The notes: generated by a model from the sequence alone, not told the origin. A DNA stretch of 64,000 nucleotides from Bolinopsis microptera (GCF_026151205.1 NC_087075.1:4890858-4954857); one strand, 5' to 3'. Shown: positions 1 through 13,918, counted from the stretch's first letter. Numbers and translations are program-made.

Positions 1-433
1 CCCCCCCCCCCCCCCCCCCCCTTAATTTTCAAAGGATCTCTAATTATTGAGCTGGATTTACATAAGGAATACTATTTTATAAAGTAAGTTAGTAAGCAAC
101 ATTCATTGCCCGAAGTACGTCTCCTCTCTGTACTACAGGATGAAAAGGATTTAAAGAATGTCCCTACATATTTTTATTTTGGATTGGCAGAAAATAACAT
201 CGCAGCAGTGGCTTTTAAAATCCTACGGACGTCTGTGCTCTTAAATTCTACTTAAAATAATTTCCCGGATTACACGATTATCTTAAGTAAGTTACACGAA
301 TAAGATAGATATTTGAAATGTGACCTAAACTAATTACAACACAGCGATATTCTTACATATTTTATTGATTGTAATGTATGAAGATAATAAATTCCCGACA
401 CAAGATCATATTTTGATGAGACTAAATGACAGT

Positions 434-600
434 CCACAAGAGAATTGGTAACTTATCACAAGAGAATTAGTAACTTAACTAACTTACCAAAAGAGAATTA
501 GTAACTTAAGTAACTTACCACAAGAGAATTAGTAACTTAGTAACTTACCACAAGAGAATTAGTAACTTAAGTAACTTACCACAAGAGAATTAGTAACTTT
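434..600 (-). repeat. Tandem array of duplicated exon-end/5' splice-site units
   Basis: About six copies of a roughly 31-bp unit cover the 3' end of the last visible CEPT exon and the start of its intron. Read on the minus strand each unit holds the last 19 exon bases (AGTTACTAATTCTCTTGTG) followed, in four copies, by the donor GTAAGTTA. The first donor (exon end at 580) gives a clean phase-0 join after TKVTNSLV. Using a later donor would add VSYLSY and then an in-frame TAA. Confidence 0.9.
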
Positions 601-3600
601 AGTGAAGGCGAGACCCATAGTGAGGAGGAAGAGAACGGTATTCTCCTGGTAAAACATGGTGTCACTTTCCTCTAGTATCTTGTAAAACATGCCCGTAAGA
701 AGGAGGATAGGGATCCCAGGGGATAGCACTGAAGTGTCCTGAAATAATTACATATGTAAATAATTAAAAATTGCGTGTAATTTAAATGCGTCATTAATAT
801 TATAATTTATATGTAATTTAAATGTGTAATAAGCGTGATTAGATCCTAAAAGTTAGTATAATCAGAAAAATTTAATAGTGATCATGTAATTATCCTGGAT
901 ATTAGCAAATTATGATCGCTGGGATATGGGCACACTATAACTTTCCTCAGAATCACATACGTACGTAGACATTCCGTACGTGTTTTTAGGATAGAAGATG
1001 TAGCACATTGAGTGCGGGAGCCCTATATTACTTAAATTACAATGGAGCGTTGACACAAAGTTATAGTTTTAACAACTTGTATTAACTTTTACTAGCTGTA
1101 TTATATTAACTATATTATATCAACTTGTATTAGCTGCTGCAATACACTATACAGGTTAGTATATTAACTTGGGGTATTGGGGGACCATAGAACACATAAC
1201 ATAACAGAAAACAAAACCTTGTTATCTTTCTCTTAATACGAGTTCAATTATACTAGTAACAATAAACAGTGTGTAACAAGGCAGATTTTGCACTCTACCA
1301 GTATAATATACTATGTACACTACGTACCAACATGAAGTGATATAAATAACAACTATAAATAAAAAGTAAAGATAAGTTAATAAATGTAAGAATACCCTAT
1401 GAATTTAAAGTATAAACTCACTGCGATAGTTGCTCCGTTTTTACCGATCCCTCCCGTCAGAATAGTAGCGACGTTACCAGAAAAGATAAATGAAGCACAC
1501 GAGCATATGGTACTTAGACACAACATTGCGTGCTTAAATTGGAAACCTGAAACATTAGGATTAGTAAAGGAGGGAGAAAATAGAGAAGAACACGTTTAGT
1601 GAGTGATGGAGGGAGAAAGAGAAAGAGTATGAGTAAGTGTAAAAGGGAGAGGGAAGGAACTTGAAAACTGGCCCCTAGGATATATAACTATATATATACC
1701 TACCTATACGCAACTCACAACTCAATAATTATGAAACTTGACCCTCCCTTTACCATCACAGTAACTATATATATGTGGAGGGATGTTTTAAAAATAGGTA
1801 CCATCACATACACTCTGTACCTTTCTTACAAGTTTCCTATTACATGGAGGGGAACTACGCTCATTGTAGCGGCATCAGCATTTGTTTACCTAATAATTCC
1901 ATCAAAATTTCATTATCTAATTTGTTTTCCTCTTAATTTGTAAAATGTTTGGTACACAAGATTTTATTCACCTTCATAAAGTTCGATATTCCATAAATTA
2001 GCTCCAAAAAGTCCGGTCCATAATTGTGCTCCTATCAAAAAGATCTGCGCTTCTGTCACGTCAAATCTAAAAAAGGAAAAACATAATTAATAATTATGTT
2101 TAATTATGCATAATAACAAGTATAGCAAAAGCGACAGCTTTAGTAAACTTAACAAGCTTGTTATTATACAGATGAAATGTCATGTTAGCAATAAAAACAA
2201 CACTGCTGTTTTCATGAATTTATGATTATTAAAACACTTCAGTACAGCATTAAAAGCACAATTATCCGCTTTTTGAGCACGTCTTTCAGTAAAATAAGTG
2301 TAAGTTAAAATACTAAATATTATCTAACCGTCATCTTAAAACACACAAAAAACCACTTACTGTCCAAAATGCAGTACCCCCGACACCAAAGTCTGCCAGT
2401 GCGCGGCGTAGAACATAAAATTACAGACACAGCACAGGTAGAAGAACCAGTAACTCGGCCCCAGATCTGTGGCAATACCGTACGCTATTATAACGAAGAC
2501 AGTAGAGAAAGCGTCACAACCGTGGTCGAATAGCTCCCCCAGAGGGTTGTTTGTACCTGAGGGAAACACGTGGTTTTAGAGGGAAACGCGTGGTTTAGAG
2601 GGAAACACGTGGTTTTAGGGCCCGGAAACACGTGGTTTTAGAGGGAAACACGTGGTTAAGAGGAAAACACGTGGTTTGAGATTTTTTCAAGAGGCTTCTT
2701 AGAGGCTGGTCTTAAAGAATAGTCTTAGAGGCTAGTCGAGTCTCTCTTTAAGTCGACTTAAAGAAAGATTTAAAGAGAGTTTGAGAAGAAAAGGTTTAAG
2801 TTAGAGTTTAAATGACTTTATAGAGGGGCGTTCGGGTAAAAGAATTGGTAAAGGATTAGTGTGGTGAAGAATTGGTAAATTTAACTAATTGATTAACCAG
2901 TAACCAGGTTTTAAGACAATACAGGAGGCAGAGGGGCGTAACACGCACTAACAAGTCTCAGTAGCCAACTTTGTTTACACTTTGTACACAACACCACGAA
3001 AATAGTTGGAACAGTGCCAGATCTAGTACCCAAGTTATTATGCCTGGTTCAGGAAGCGACTATCTCAATATTCATGTTGTTCAGGACAGCTGTATAGCGA
3101 GTGTTATACACAAGTATATTAGTGGATATTGCTATATTGCAAGATAAATTACAACCAACTGCATCATGTAATAAACCATGTGCTTTCTTGGAATAAAGCC
3201 AGATAAAACCTGGCTCTAGTCATAGAATAACATCTTGTTAAGGATATATAATAACATTATGACAAGTTATAATTTAACATTATGACAAGTTATGACAAGT
3301 TATAATAACATTATGACAAGTTAACGGGTGTGTTATATCTTTATATTGTTCTATGCATAAGATGGAACTCTCATTAATATCATCCTCTTCGTATAAATAT
3401 TTTATATTTTCTTAGAACTAATCCAGAGAAAACATGGCTGTAAATAATCAAGTTGTTGCTTGATAAACGTTAAAAAGCATGTTAAAAAAACATATATTAA
3501 TCAAAATTTAAAACTTTGTACAAAGGTGGATAAAATATTTGGAATATTTCCAGAGGAACAAGGTGGTCCATATGTCTGGATTACTCTCTGTCTGTATTGA

Positions 3601-6600
3601 CGCAGTTTAACCTGGGTTAATATTTTTACCTCGAGTTTTAATTTTTAACTTTAAGAACTTAACCATCTCACCTGAAGTCTCACTTGTTTAATAGATTATT
3701 TGGTAGCATTTGACTTCACAAGATTGCATGATCTTTAACATTTTTACGAGCATACCTTTTAATCTAGCTTCAGTTAAGATTTCGAACTTAACATACGTTT
3801 TAAACCAATCAAGTAAATATTTACATATTTTAGTAGCAATATTTTCTAAAGCCGTACGAGAGACGTAAAATATTTGGCATATTTCCACGGCACGAGTTCT
3901 GACGATAACAAGGCAGCAAATTCCTTATCAACCATATCCGGTTACCAAGACACATGAATTCAATTACGCTCTTATCTGGACAGAACTAGTACAGTTCACC
4001 TCTTGTGTAGTTGCGTGCAGTGCAGACTGGAGACACTTTTGCAGTTAATTAATGTTTCAGAGGACAGAGAAGGAATGGACAGTGAAATTGTGGATCTCTG
4101 GATTGGTGCAATTTAGTGCAATTTAGTGCAATTTAAATAACTTTACGTGTAAATTTATGTGCGGTAGGTGAAATTTCCGGAATTTCCGGGCCGGTTTTAA
4201 TCTTTTCCGGAAATTAACTGTTCAAATTTGGTATTTCACTGATGTGACTTGGTATACATATAACCAAGGTATATGTAAACACTAAACAAGACATCGAAAT
4301 AAATTCCAGTATTCAACTATAAAACTATAATTTATTATAGTATAATATTATAGTATAATATCATAGTATAATTCTGTAATAATCTAGCAGCTCACACCCG
4401 CCAGAATTACAGGAACTGGATATAAAACATGATAAACCCGCCACTATTAATATGTAATAGTGTAAAATAATATATAATAGTGTAAAATAATATATATTAG
4501 TGTATAATATTATATAATATAATTTATTATAATAATAGTGTATAATAATAATACTCAGTCCACACATACACAGAGGTGTATAATAATTCAACATTGCACT
4601 TTGAATATGAAATATATAATAGGAGTATAATAAATTAAATTTGTAATAATATTATTTGAGGAGCAATTGTGTATTTCTGCAGCTCTGCACTCACAATTGT
4701 TAGAGGTTAGAGAGGATTTTACCTAAAATACGTGCATTCGTTCTCAGAACAATCCCGACTAATGATTCACTTTGATTAGGATCAACGACACAATGAGTAT
4801 TTAGACGGTATAAAATAAGCATTTAAAGAACATAAAATTAATATGTGAACGGAATGAACTATGACATTACTTATTAAACCCACATTTCCGTAGACATTGA
4901 TAATCATATTATTACCACTTTCTGCATAAAAGTTGTAAAAGCTGCGTTTTACGGCGGATATTGTATTTATTAACTTACTGCAGGTAGTGAAATCAAATTT
5001 CTGCACAATATAATATGCAGATATAGAAGTTGATTCCTATCAATTGACGCAGCAAACTGTCATTTCATGGTCATGAGAAGCATTTAATTGACGGGTATGA
5101 GAAGTATTTATGTTGAAAAGTGGAAAATTTATGGGTCCTTTTTTACCTCGCTTTGAATACTCAGTGTCCCGAATTCAAGCTTCTTTTTCTTTAGAAAATC
5201 AGGTTTTTTCCGCGGTAATTCCAGGACTTGATGTAGGTTACCGTGGCAATGTTACACCCTCATATATTACCCAATAAACATGAAGTATGTCTAAAATCAA
5301 TATTTATTCACATAATTACTCTGTTACTGCAGTGTGCAGATATTGTGCAATATCAAATATAATTTGTGTATTGTATATAATATACAGTATACACATTACA
5401 CATGTATGATATATCATACCGGAAGATCAAGAGTTTAGAGTACTGGGTAATTAACATAGTAGAGAGATTGACAGTCGACAGAGATTCTGGCAGTCAAATT
5501 GCGAGGGAATTTTGGATTCGAGAAGAAATTTTGTGCAAAATAGGACATTTTTAGAACCTGCCTGACTTTTTTAAAGTCATGGCCTCATGGGACATTGTTT
5601 AAGGAGGAGCAATTGGACTGCGATGAAATTTAAAACTTTCTGTTTAAAGGGCGTGTTACTGTCTTTTAGAGAGCTAATTTTACGGACAATTTTGCATTAT
5701 TTGATTAAAGTGCAGGTGTCAAAGATTGATTCGTCTCAGTTACGGGGTGTTAAATCATGCGACAAATTTGGTAAATTAGAGCTGTTGTAAATCATCGAGA
5801 TATAATGGAAGTGCTTTAACCAGGTGCAGCCAGTCCACACCTGTTACCCAGCCCTGGCTCCATAATATGACTTGTTATAATTCTAAATGTAAATCATCAT
5901 ATTACAAGACACTTATCGACCAAATAAACATGAAATATAGTTTAAATTGATGATAAGATGATCAGCCCTTCATTTGCATTTAACGGGTGAGTACTACACA
6001 GTTATTTAATTTAAAATAAGCTTAAACCCATTTCAGATACGATCATATCTTGATCAGTATGCCAAGTAATCAATGTGAGATAATCACGTGACTACAGTAA
6101 AATAATACAACACAATTATGATAATTAATTACAGATAATTAATCATATCTCTTACCAGTCCTCCGGGCGTGTTTCCCGTCTATGGCATCTAAACTCTGAT
6201 ATATGAACAATCCCACACCGCATATTATGAACGCTGATGGTGGTGCCTGAAGATAATTGTAATTAGTTAATTGGTTAATTGGTAAGAAGTAAATTATAAT
6301 TGGTAAATTATTCTACTTACAATTAAGCAACTATAGTACTATGTATAATTACGTACTACAAAGTACATGTATTTAAATTAGGAGAATGTAGCTAACAATG
6401 AGAAATGTCCAAAATATTGTCCACTGGGTAGTGTACAGATTTGCCGGTTAATAAATTTAACTTAATTTAATAAAATGGGGGTGATGCAACGTCAATTAAT
6501 GTCAATTAATGTCAATTAATGTCAATGTCAGTTTTGCAAAATTTTGGAATACTGACATTAATTGACACGATATTTTTCGACCAGAGATTATGTAGTTCTA

Positions 6601-9600
6601 CCATATTTTTAGCACTTTAGAACGTTTATATCATCAATTTATTCACTACTATCACATATGGAAATGTGAAATGTGAAAAAATTCAGATCATTAAACAATA
6701 AAACTGTTAATGGTCTCTTATAGACTTTTAAACAGATCAGTGTAGAGGTAGAGTCAAGTGGCTAAACAATCAAACACAATACCACACCACAACTTGACAA
6801 CATAAACAAACAACACTGCCTCATGACTTGTAAGTAATCTGATTATTTTGTACACTAATAATAATTTTAGAGTAGATTGATTGCCCAGTTTGCAGTTCGC
6901 ACTGCTATTCTGCCTTTACACAACTTCACTGTCTGTTCACTGTTCACTGTTCACTGTTCATGTTCACTGTTCATGTTCAGGTTCACTGTCACTGTGTCAC
7001 TGTTCACTGTTCACTGTTCACTGTCACTGTTCACTGTTCACTGTCACTGTTCACTGTTCACTGTTAACTGTTCATGTTCACTGTTCACGGTTCATGTTCC
7101 TGTTCACTGGTCCACTGTTCACTGTTCCACTGTTCTCTGTTCACTGTTCACTGTTCATGTTCATGTTCACTGTTCACTGTTCACTGTTCACTGTTCATGT
7201 TCAATGTTAACTGTTCTCTGTTGCATGTTCACTGTTCACTGTTCACTGTTCTCTGTTCACTGTTCACTGTTCACTGTTCATGTTCACTGTTTCACTGATC
7301 ATGTTCACTGTTCTCTGTTCACGTGTTCACGGTTCACTGTTCACTGTTCACTCATAAGGAGTAAGCTATTATAGCCGACGGCATTATTTATTGCTATTTA
7401 TCAGTTAAGTTGGTGGCCATCGACCAATAAGGTTAAATCAGGTCATGACATAAACATCATGATGGATCTTATGGTGTATTATGTGTATTTGTGTATTTTG
7501 TGTTTATGTGTATTATGTGTTTTATGTGTATTATGTGTATTATGTGTATTTATGGTGTATTATGTGTATTATGTGTTTATGTATATTATGTGTTTTATGT
7601 ATAATTATGTGTATTATGTGTATTATGTGTACTATGTTTTTTATGTGTATTATGTGTTTTGTGTGTATTATGTGTATTATGTGTATTATGTGTTTATGGT
7701 ATTATGTTTATTATGTGTAGTATGTGTATTTATGTATATATGAGGTTTATGTATATATGTGTATTATGTTGTATTATGTGATTATGTGTTATATGTTGGT
7801 ATTATGTGTATTATGTGTTATTATATTTATTATGTGTTTTATGTATAAGTATGTGTATTATGTGTATTATGTGTATTAATGAGTTTTATGGGTTTATGTA
7901 TTATTTGTGTTTATGTGTATTATGTGGTATAATTATGTATATTTTGTGTATTTGTGTTTTGTAGCATGTGTTGTTGGCTTGTATGTTGTATTATGTGTAT
8001 TATATGTGATATTATGTTGTATTATGTGTATTAGGTGTATTAGTATATCATGTGTATTATGTATATTATGGGTATTATGTGGTACGATTTGATGAATAGT
8101 ATGGTGTAACTATTTCTAAGCATGTATGAGTGCAAAGTAGTTGAATATACAATTTTATAATCTAATGATGTATAGGAACTGTCCATAACACTGTAACATT
8201 ATGATGTTGAGTATTCTAACTTGTAAAAGTGACATACATTCGCAACTAATCAAACATCACACATCAACATCACACATCACTATCACACATCACACATCAC
8301 ACATCACAATCACAACATCGCACAACCCACACACAACTTCAAAATCACACTCCACACATCACCACATCACACATCACACATCAAACATTCAACATCTCAC
8401 ATCAATCATCACACATCACCACACAGCATCACACATCACACATCACACACCACTATTAACTTATAACAATTACACAGTATACCCCTAACAAACAACTTCA
8501 CGGACAAAGTCATTAAGTGTGGTCTGAAATTTACTTCCCGCCTCCTGAGTGCCATGAAATATAATAACAATCTGAGTAGGTGGGAGCTAATATCGGACAC
8601 CCACCCACTAGGATTACCCACCGTGGGTACCACCAAGTGTTTAACACATGGTGACCCGTGGTTACCCACATGGTACCCAACGTGTCACTGTAATAGGATA
8701 GTACACACTGGGTAATATTAGGTGTTCATGATCAAGCCAATTTTTAGAAACAATCTGCCCGGCCCGCTATTACCCACGAGACATTACCCAAGTGACATTA
8801 CCACGTTGACATTACACATTACACACGGTCGATACAGTTGGTGAATTGGGTGTACAAGCATTTCTATGGATTGTGCTCAGCCAGGGGCCATACCCATTTA
8901 TAGGTGGGTAAAATTTGCGGATTTATGCGATTCCCGCATACTTTTTCGATTTATATTGCAAAATTAAAATAGGATAATGCAAAAATTACATAAGTAGTAG
9001 TTAGTACCACACTTTACTTTTATTGTAGCGGATGACCCACCAGTCACACGTTCCCTTGGTCATGATCTGTAAAATTTAGATAAAACCAGAACCGGACGGG
9101 GAATGGACGGAGAGAGACAATTAGTTGCGTCGGCTACGGAATCTATATTTGCGTATAATTTTTACTTTTTGATGTGTATGTAATTTTGCATTGAAAAAAT
9201 CCCAAAATGTTGCAGGAGGATCGCATGAATGATCTGGTTATTTTTGCCACCCTTAATTTATTGGTACCTGTTGTCTGCAACAATCGGAACAGTTCAATAA
9301 ACCTGACGGACTCAGTAACGGACTTAACCCAGACGTACGGTCCGGTCTGTTCATCCTCTACTCAGAATCTCTCACTACGATTTTGAGTTTAGAATTATAA
9401 ACGGCAATTAACTGGTATAATATTAAAAATCTCACGGTTCTCTAGCTGATTATCTGGTACTTCAGACAACCGGCTGTAATAGGACCAGATTTTTAGGGGT
9501 AAGGTGTTGTTAGTGTGGTGGTGGGATCTTTCCGAAAATAAATATCTGATGAACTTGTGTAGTTCTTACAATACTTGAAAGGTTTTATTTATCTATTTAA

Positions 9601-12085
9601 ATTATTCGCTTTAAAATTGTGACGGTTTTCCATTATATCTTATCTCAAGGACGTTCACAAAAACATGTTATGCGAGAATTGGCCCACGCCATAACATCAG
9701 ATAACATGATGTCAGGAGACCACTAAACACGTCAGGAATGTGCACGTGTGTAAGACAAGAATGCACGTGTGTAAGACAAGAATGTGTGTCTAGTCCAAAG
9801 TGTAGACAACAACAGGTATCACGTGCCAAAACAACCAGTCGTGTCTTTACAGGAAATAGTTTTTGCCAGCAGATCTAAAATAATGATTACTGGTGATTGT
9901 GCTGCACTATTTATAGTGATATCAAAATATAATCTTAAATAGTTTAACATTATGAAGGAGTATGATATAGGGTACACTACTAACAGTCCCATGATATTAT
10001 GCTTGGCTGCATCCTTTATAATGCACCATTAAAAGTTCCTTAAAATGGGATGGATTTTATTTTATGAGCACGTATCGTTATAGTACTGTATAAATGTTGG
10101 CTATTTATATACTTATAGGTATTAAATTTATAGATAAAGTACTTTTAAAGTGTTTTAAAAGTTTTAATACTAAGGGTGGAGCCTAAGTAGGTATCATAAC
10201 ATATCATATAATGCACCTTTGAAAGCTCATAATATTAAAATGAATATCATAATGGAATGGAATTCATGAATTTCAGGTGCGGTATAAAATTTGACTTAAT
10301 TTATCAACGCACACTACTGAGGGAGGAGCGCAAGTTGTAATTGATCTAGTCTATAAAAATAGCACTCAATATCACGATACATTTGTCTAAGGCTCAAGTA
10401 GGATAATTATAACGTAGATACATGTGCCATATATATTACTAAAGAATGATGCATAAAAATGGACACAAGTTTTTTGTAATGATTAATAATCTGATTAATA
10501 ATTCGTTTATTTTAATTTTCTACTAGGTCTGAGATCTTATCTCTCCTTAGATGAATCTTCGGATTATTATTTTCAAGGCTTTTGCAGTTCTAGACATTTG
10601 TGACATAACCGTAATTAGCAAGGATCCAAAATAAGTAAAATAAGACGGTATATCCGCCTGTTTGACGTGAGCCAAAACATATAATAATGTAAAATCCTTA
10701 ATTTTCGCGAGAGATTATTGTCTCTTATAATATAAATGTTGAAAACTTCCATTTAGGTACTTGACTCAGAGAAAGGATGTAATTAACTAAATTAAATCCA
10801 AATTCCTAATATTCTGCATCTCACTGAGTTGACTGAATAGAATCAGTATAACACGTACACTGGTAGTGTTCGACTAGTGATTGATGTTAAACTGTACAGT
10901 AAGACGTTGGCACGGGTGCTTACATACGACTGTCCACAGTTATAATAACGATTAGTGCGCCTCACTTGTGGAGTTCCGTCATGGCAACATATATTTCCTC
11001 TTCTATTACAAATTGCAAGTATTACGAAATGCGGTTTAATCCATATAATATTGGAACATTTCCAACACTAAAGCTTGAGTTCTTTGGTCCTGCCTGATGA
11101 CAGGCTAACCGAACTGCAAGCTCCTGCAGTGTTCGCGTGTATCCAGTTATTTGATCCACCATACTTTTATAACCTTAATACTCCCATTATAACACATCCA
11201 CCACGGCCACCATCATTAGTGAGTATTAAGATTTTCATGTATTTAAAGTTGTAAGTAAGTGTTTTAACTGTGATACAATAAGTAGGCACCTTGTAGGGCA
11301 CGGAGCCATTTACCAACGACAATATACCACTTTGCTTATAAAAAAGGCGGGGTCAATAATGACGGAGACAAGGTGTGCCCGGTATGTAACACACCTTGAG
11401 TATGAAACTAGACTCTAATCTCTATCTTGTACCATCTAGTATTTCTGATCATTTAAAAATTGATTCGATTTAAAGATTTAATGCCCAGTGTCTAGGACAG
11501 GGATGCCAAGCCATATATTAAATCATGGCAGATATTAAATAAACTAGTAATAAACTAGTAAATACTTCAACTCAAAATGAAATAAAATACTAATAACTCA
11601 CAGTTGAGTGCCCATCAGAGCTGTAGTAAACAAGGACAAGAGAAGTGCCCACGTTTATTACAAGACCAACCAGTGTGATCATGTTGGGTGCTATCCATAG
11701 CGGTACACGCTCAACAAGCCAACACCAGAACACCTGATGATGTAAGATTTATATTTAAATGTACACAGAAATTTGGCATAATAATATTGTTGAATAATTC
11801 AAAGATGCTTCCCAAGCTGCAAAGGACATTTAAATTAACTGTTGAAAACTACTCTACATAAATTATGATACTGGGTTCTTAATATTATATGGTACTAGGT
11901 TCCAAGTTTAAAAATATATAATTATCAATTACTGAACAACTACCTAGCTGCATTTTATGATTTGATGACCAAGTGGATTGGACAGGTTACTAACAACTGA
12001 AAATAAGTGCATCACAAACCTGCATGTAAGGGTCAAGAACAGTCTTTCCTGTGCTTCTGTAAACATGCCTTCGGAGATTCTCCAA
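580..12085 (-). CDS. CEPT1: Choline/ethanolaminephosphotransferase (CEPT1/CHPT1 type), 3' end beyond left edge
   Basis: Seven exons join in frame on the minus strand: 12020-12085, 11602-11733, 6156-6246, 2361-2556, 1972-2066, 1422-1546 and 580-738. All have AG/GT borders with matching phases. The product would transfer phosphocholine or phosphoethanolamine from the CDP-alcohol to diacylglycerol in ER or Golgi membranes. The whole CDP-alcohol phosphotransferase signature DG-x2-AR-x8-G-x3-D-x3-D is present, split between exons 3 ([14 protein letters not shown]) and 4 (GELFDHGCD). [16 protein letters not shown] precedes it, and [12 protein letters not shown] and FDVTEAQIF follow, as in CEPT1/CHPT1; EPT1/SELENOI has different residues around the motif. 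Several hydrophobic segments fit a multipass protein. The first coding exon, expected just before LENLRRH, was not found between 12.1 and 16 kb, and the C-terminal exon lies left of base 1. About 288 residues are visible of roughly 400. Frames are undamaged. CEPT1 versus CHPT1 cannot be decided. Confidence 0.93.
2570..6155. other. Intron of the CEPT gene, no coding sequence recognised
   Basis: This is the intron between the two CDP-alcohol signature exons. It holds short direct repeats near its acceptor (GGGAAACACGTGGTTTTAGA-like units at 2558-2680), several copies of AACATTATGACAAGTTATAA at 3245-3320, and an AT-rich block around 4320-4660 made of TATAATAATATTATAGTG-like units. Small open frames here have no coding features. 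Confidence 0.6.
6476..6572 (+). mobile_element. Solo terminus of the 8-bp-TSD transposon family (hairpin end)
   Basis: The segment starts with GGGGGTGATGCAACG, the same 15 bases that begin the complete element at 29184. It is followed by three CAATTAATGT decamers, then AATGTCAGTTTTGCAAAATT and a closing complementary arm TACTGACATTAATTGACA. It is one end of a related element, with no transposase and no second end recognisable nearby. Confidence 0.75.
6920..7350. repeat. Minisatellite, TTCACTG heptamer
   Basis: Imperfect tandem repeats of the heptamer TTCACTG, interspersed with TTCATG and TTCTCTG variants, fill about 430 bp of a CEPT intron. The strand is strongly skewed to T and C on one side. 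The long open frames through it (repeating SLFTVHC) are products of the repeat. Confidence 0.95.
7470..8090. repeat. Satellite, TTATGTGTA nonamer
   Basis: About 620 bp of imperfect TTATGTGTA repeats with insertions such as TTTATG. It lies about 120 bp after the TTCACTG array. Open frames repeating YYVYYVL are repeat artefacts. Confidence 0.95.
8250..8460. repeat. Simple repeat, CACACATCA type
   Basis: About 200 bp of imperfect ATCACACATC units, third in the row of satellites in the same intron. Confidence 0.93.
8470..11601. other. Remainder of the CEPT intron, no gene seen
   Basis: AT-rich sequence without a recognisable exon on either strand. A short direct repeat (AATGCACGTGTGTAAGACAAG, 9737-9785) and an imperfect hairpin at 11076-11122 (CTTGAGTTC.../...GAACTGCAAG) are the only structures noticed. 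Confidence 0.5.
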
Positions 12086-12596
12086 CTGAAAGTTGTTTAA
12101 AATGCATTGTGATGTTTCATCCTTCATTCTGTCTGACCTACTAGAAATAAATTTGTTGTTAAAATTTAGCTTTTAAGAAACTATTGTTTCAAATAGTCTG
12201 CAGATTTGATTCTTGCATATTACAAGTGAATTTTAATAAATCAAATGTTGGGTTCTTTGAGGTGTATGCTTCTGTGCCCAATTTAGTAGTTGATTACATC
12301 TTTCAGAGGGTTCAGTAGTACGCACCTTCGAAATTTAACATAATTAGGAAAACAGCTCGAAATATGCAGTCAAAATAGCATACTTTACAAATCAATTGAA
12401 AACTATTTAAATGGTTTACAAACAAACTAATAAAATATCAAATTATCAAAATTATACAACGCCTATGCTCATGTAGTTTGTTGTAGCTAATGTTAGGATT
12501 TCAAGGTTGAAAGGTCGATCCTGTAAGTAGTGGTTTACCCTGAGCTTAACTTGCGGAGTCCAATGGTCAGTGTCATAATATATGACTTTTAATTAA

Positions 12597-13918
12597 AGGA
12601 TGAGGGGACCTTAGAATTTACTTCCAATATTCGCGTCTTTAAGTCCTGTGAATGTGGTGTAGAATCAAAAAAATACGCGGACTGTGAAATTGATAATTCG
12701 TGCAATATCTCGACCGCGCTCCTATTTGGCTGTTAGCAATTTTGGGGCTGTGAAGTCACTTATGTGTGTAGGACTACGTGCGCGCGCACCTTTTGCTCTT
12801 GTCAACATTTTGTTCTATTCTGTTTTAATTACGTGGTGTTACCTTTGGCGTTTGCGAGTGCGGTTATCTTTGGTTGCACTGAATTAGTCTAAGGTTACGA
12901 ATAATTTCTCTTTATAATCTCAATAAGGTTCCCACATCGCGCCTTCACTCAGAAAGGTTTCTTGTGTTGATAGTAGGTATTTATAGAGCGCCTGAAATAG
13001 CTACCAAGATAAGTCCCCCTACCCACTGCATCCGCTAACTTAAACCACAAAATCTATTTTGTTTTGACTTGTTTGAATAACCCGATATGGACACAATAAT
13101 GAAATGTTGTTGTAGTAGAAGCATTTTACTAGCTGGCCCTTGGCGCCTCTAGTCCTATCTGAGTAGCTCGTGCGGTTTTTGCACTGCGCGTGTGTTCCGG
13201 CCTTTAGTTGTACACTCATTTATAATTTACCGTTAGTCGTTTCTGTGACTTGAGTGTAATGCGTAACGAATGTGGATGTGTTCGTCTGCTATGCTTGGTA
13301 TAATAATTGCGAGGTGTAATAGTTGAAATCTTGCTTATGTCTATAAGTCAGCTGTCAAATTAGTGAGTTAGACTTAAAAGCTTGGTGATTGCGCGTGCTT
13401 GTCCAACTTGGAATGATGACATGATTTCATACCTACCTGATCCATTTTTATTAGGACCGTGTTGATGTTGATATGACCATGTTGATATATCAATGTGTAC
13501 GAAACAGGATGGCTAGGTGTTACGTCGCGTTTGGTAGCTATATATATACATAATTACATTGCCTTTCTGTGTGACTTCAATCTTATTCCTGGTGTATTCT
13601 CGGCTATGGTTATCGTAGGGTTGATAATTCTTTTTTCTCAACAGGTCATATAAGTCGCCTCTCCATTGGGTTATAGGCTCGTTAGTAATCGTAAAATTGT
13701 TAAGTTTTCTTTATTTAGTAATTTTAGTCGGCCCGCTCGCTCATTTTACCTGTATTTCTATATGCGCGGGATCAGAGCAACTCACATATTTGACGATCAA
13801 AGGTATCAGATTGTTTTGGCTGATATCTCTTTGCGGTTTTTCACTAAAGTGGTTTAATACGATTGTTGTATTAAAAGGATTTGCTCGAGGAAAAACTTTT
13901 TCTAGGTCCCCCTAATCG
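12597..13918 (+). mobile_element. TTAA-flanked non-autonomous DNA element, family 1, copy 1
   Basis: A 1.32-kb element flanked by TTAA on both sides (12593-12596 and 13919-13922). The left end is AGGATGAGGGGACCTTAGAA; the right end (TCTAGGTCCCCCTAATCG) is its decayed inverted repeat. The interior is highly similar, in reverse orientation, to 33283-34568, for example around 12664-12790. No transposase can be read; small frames such as 13666-13857 are not conserved between copies. TTAA target duplication is typical of piggyBac and Kolobok superfamilies, so family assignment is inference. Confidence 0.88.

Noticed and set aside
1..21. Poly-C at the window start as a telomere or sequence end
   Set aside because: No telomeric repeat; similar C or G runs occur inside the window and within transposons.
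434..600. Regularly spaced direct repeats reminiscent of a CRISPR array
   Set aside because: Eukaryotic context, no unique spacers, and the unit is an exon end plus splice donor.
1731..1943. 70-codon plus-strand frame
   Set aside because: Lies in a CEPT intron on the opposite strand, with composition dictated by AT-rich DNA.
6877..7743. Long open frames repeating SLFTVHC and YYVYYVL
   Set aside because: They arise from the heptamer and nonamer satellites; unit lengths not divisible by three or lacking stops keep several frames open.
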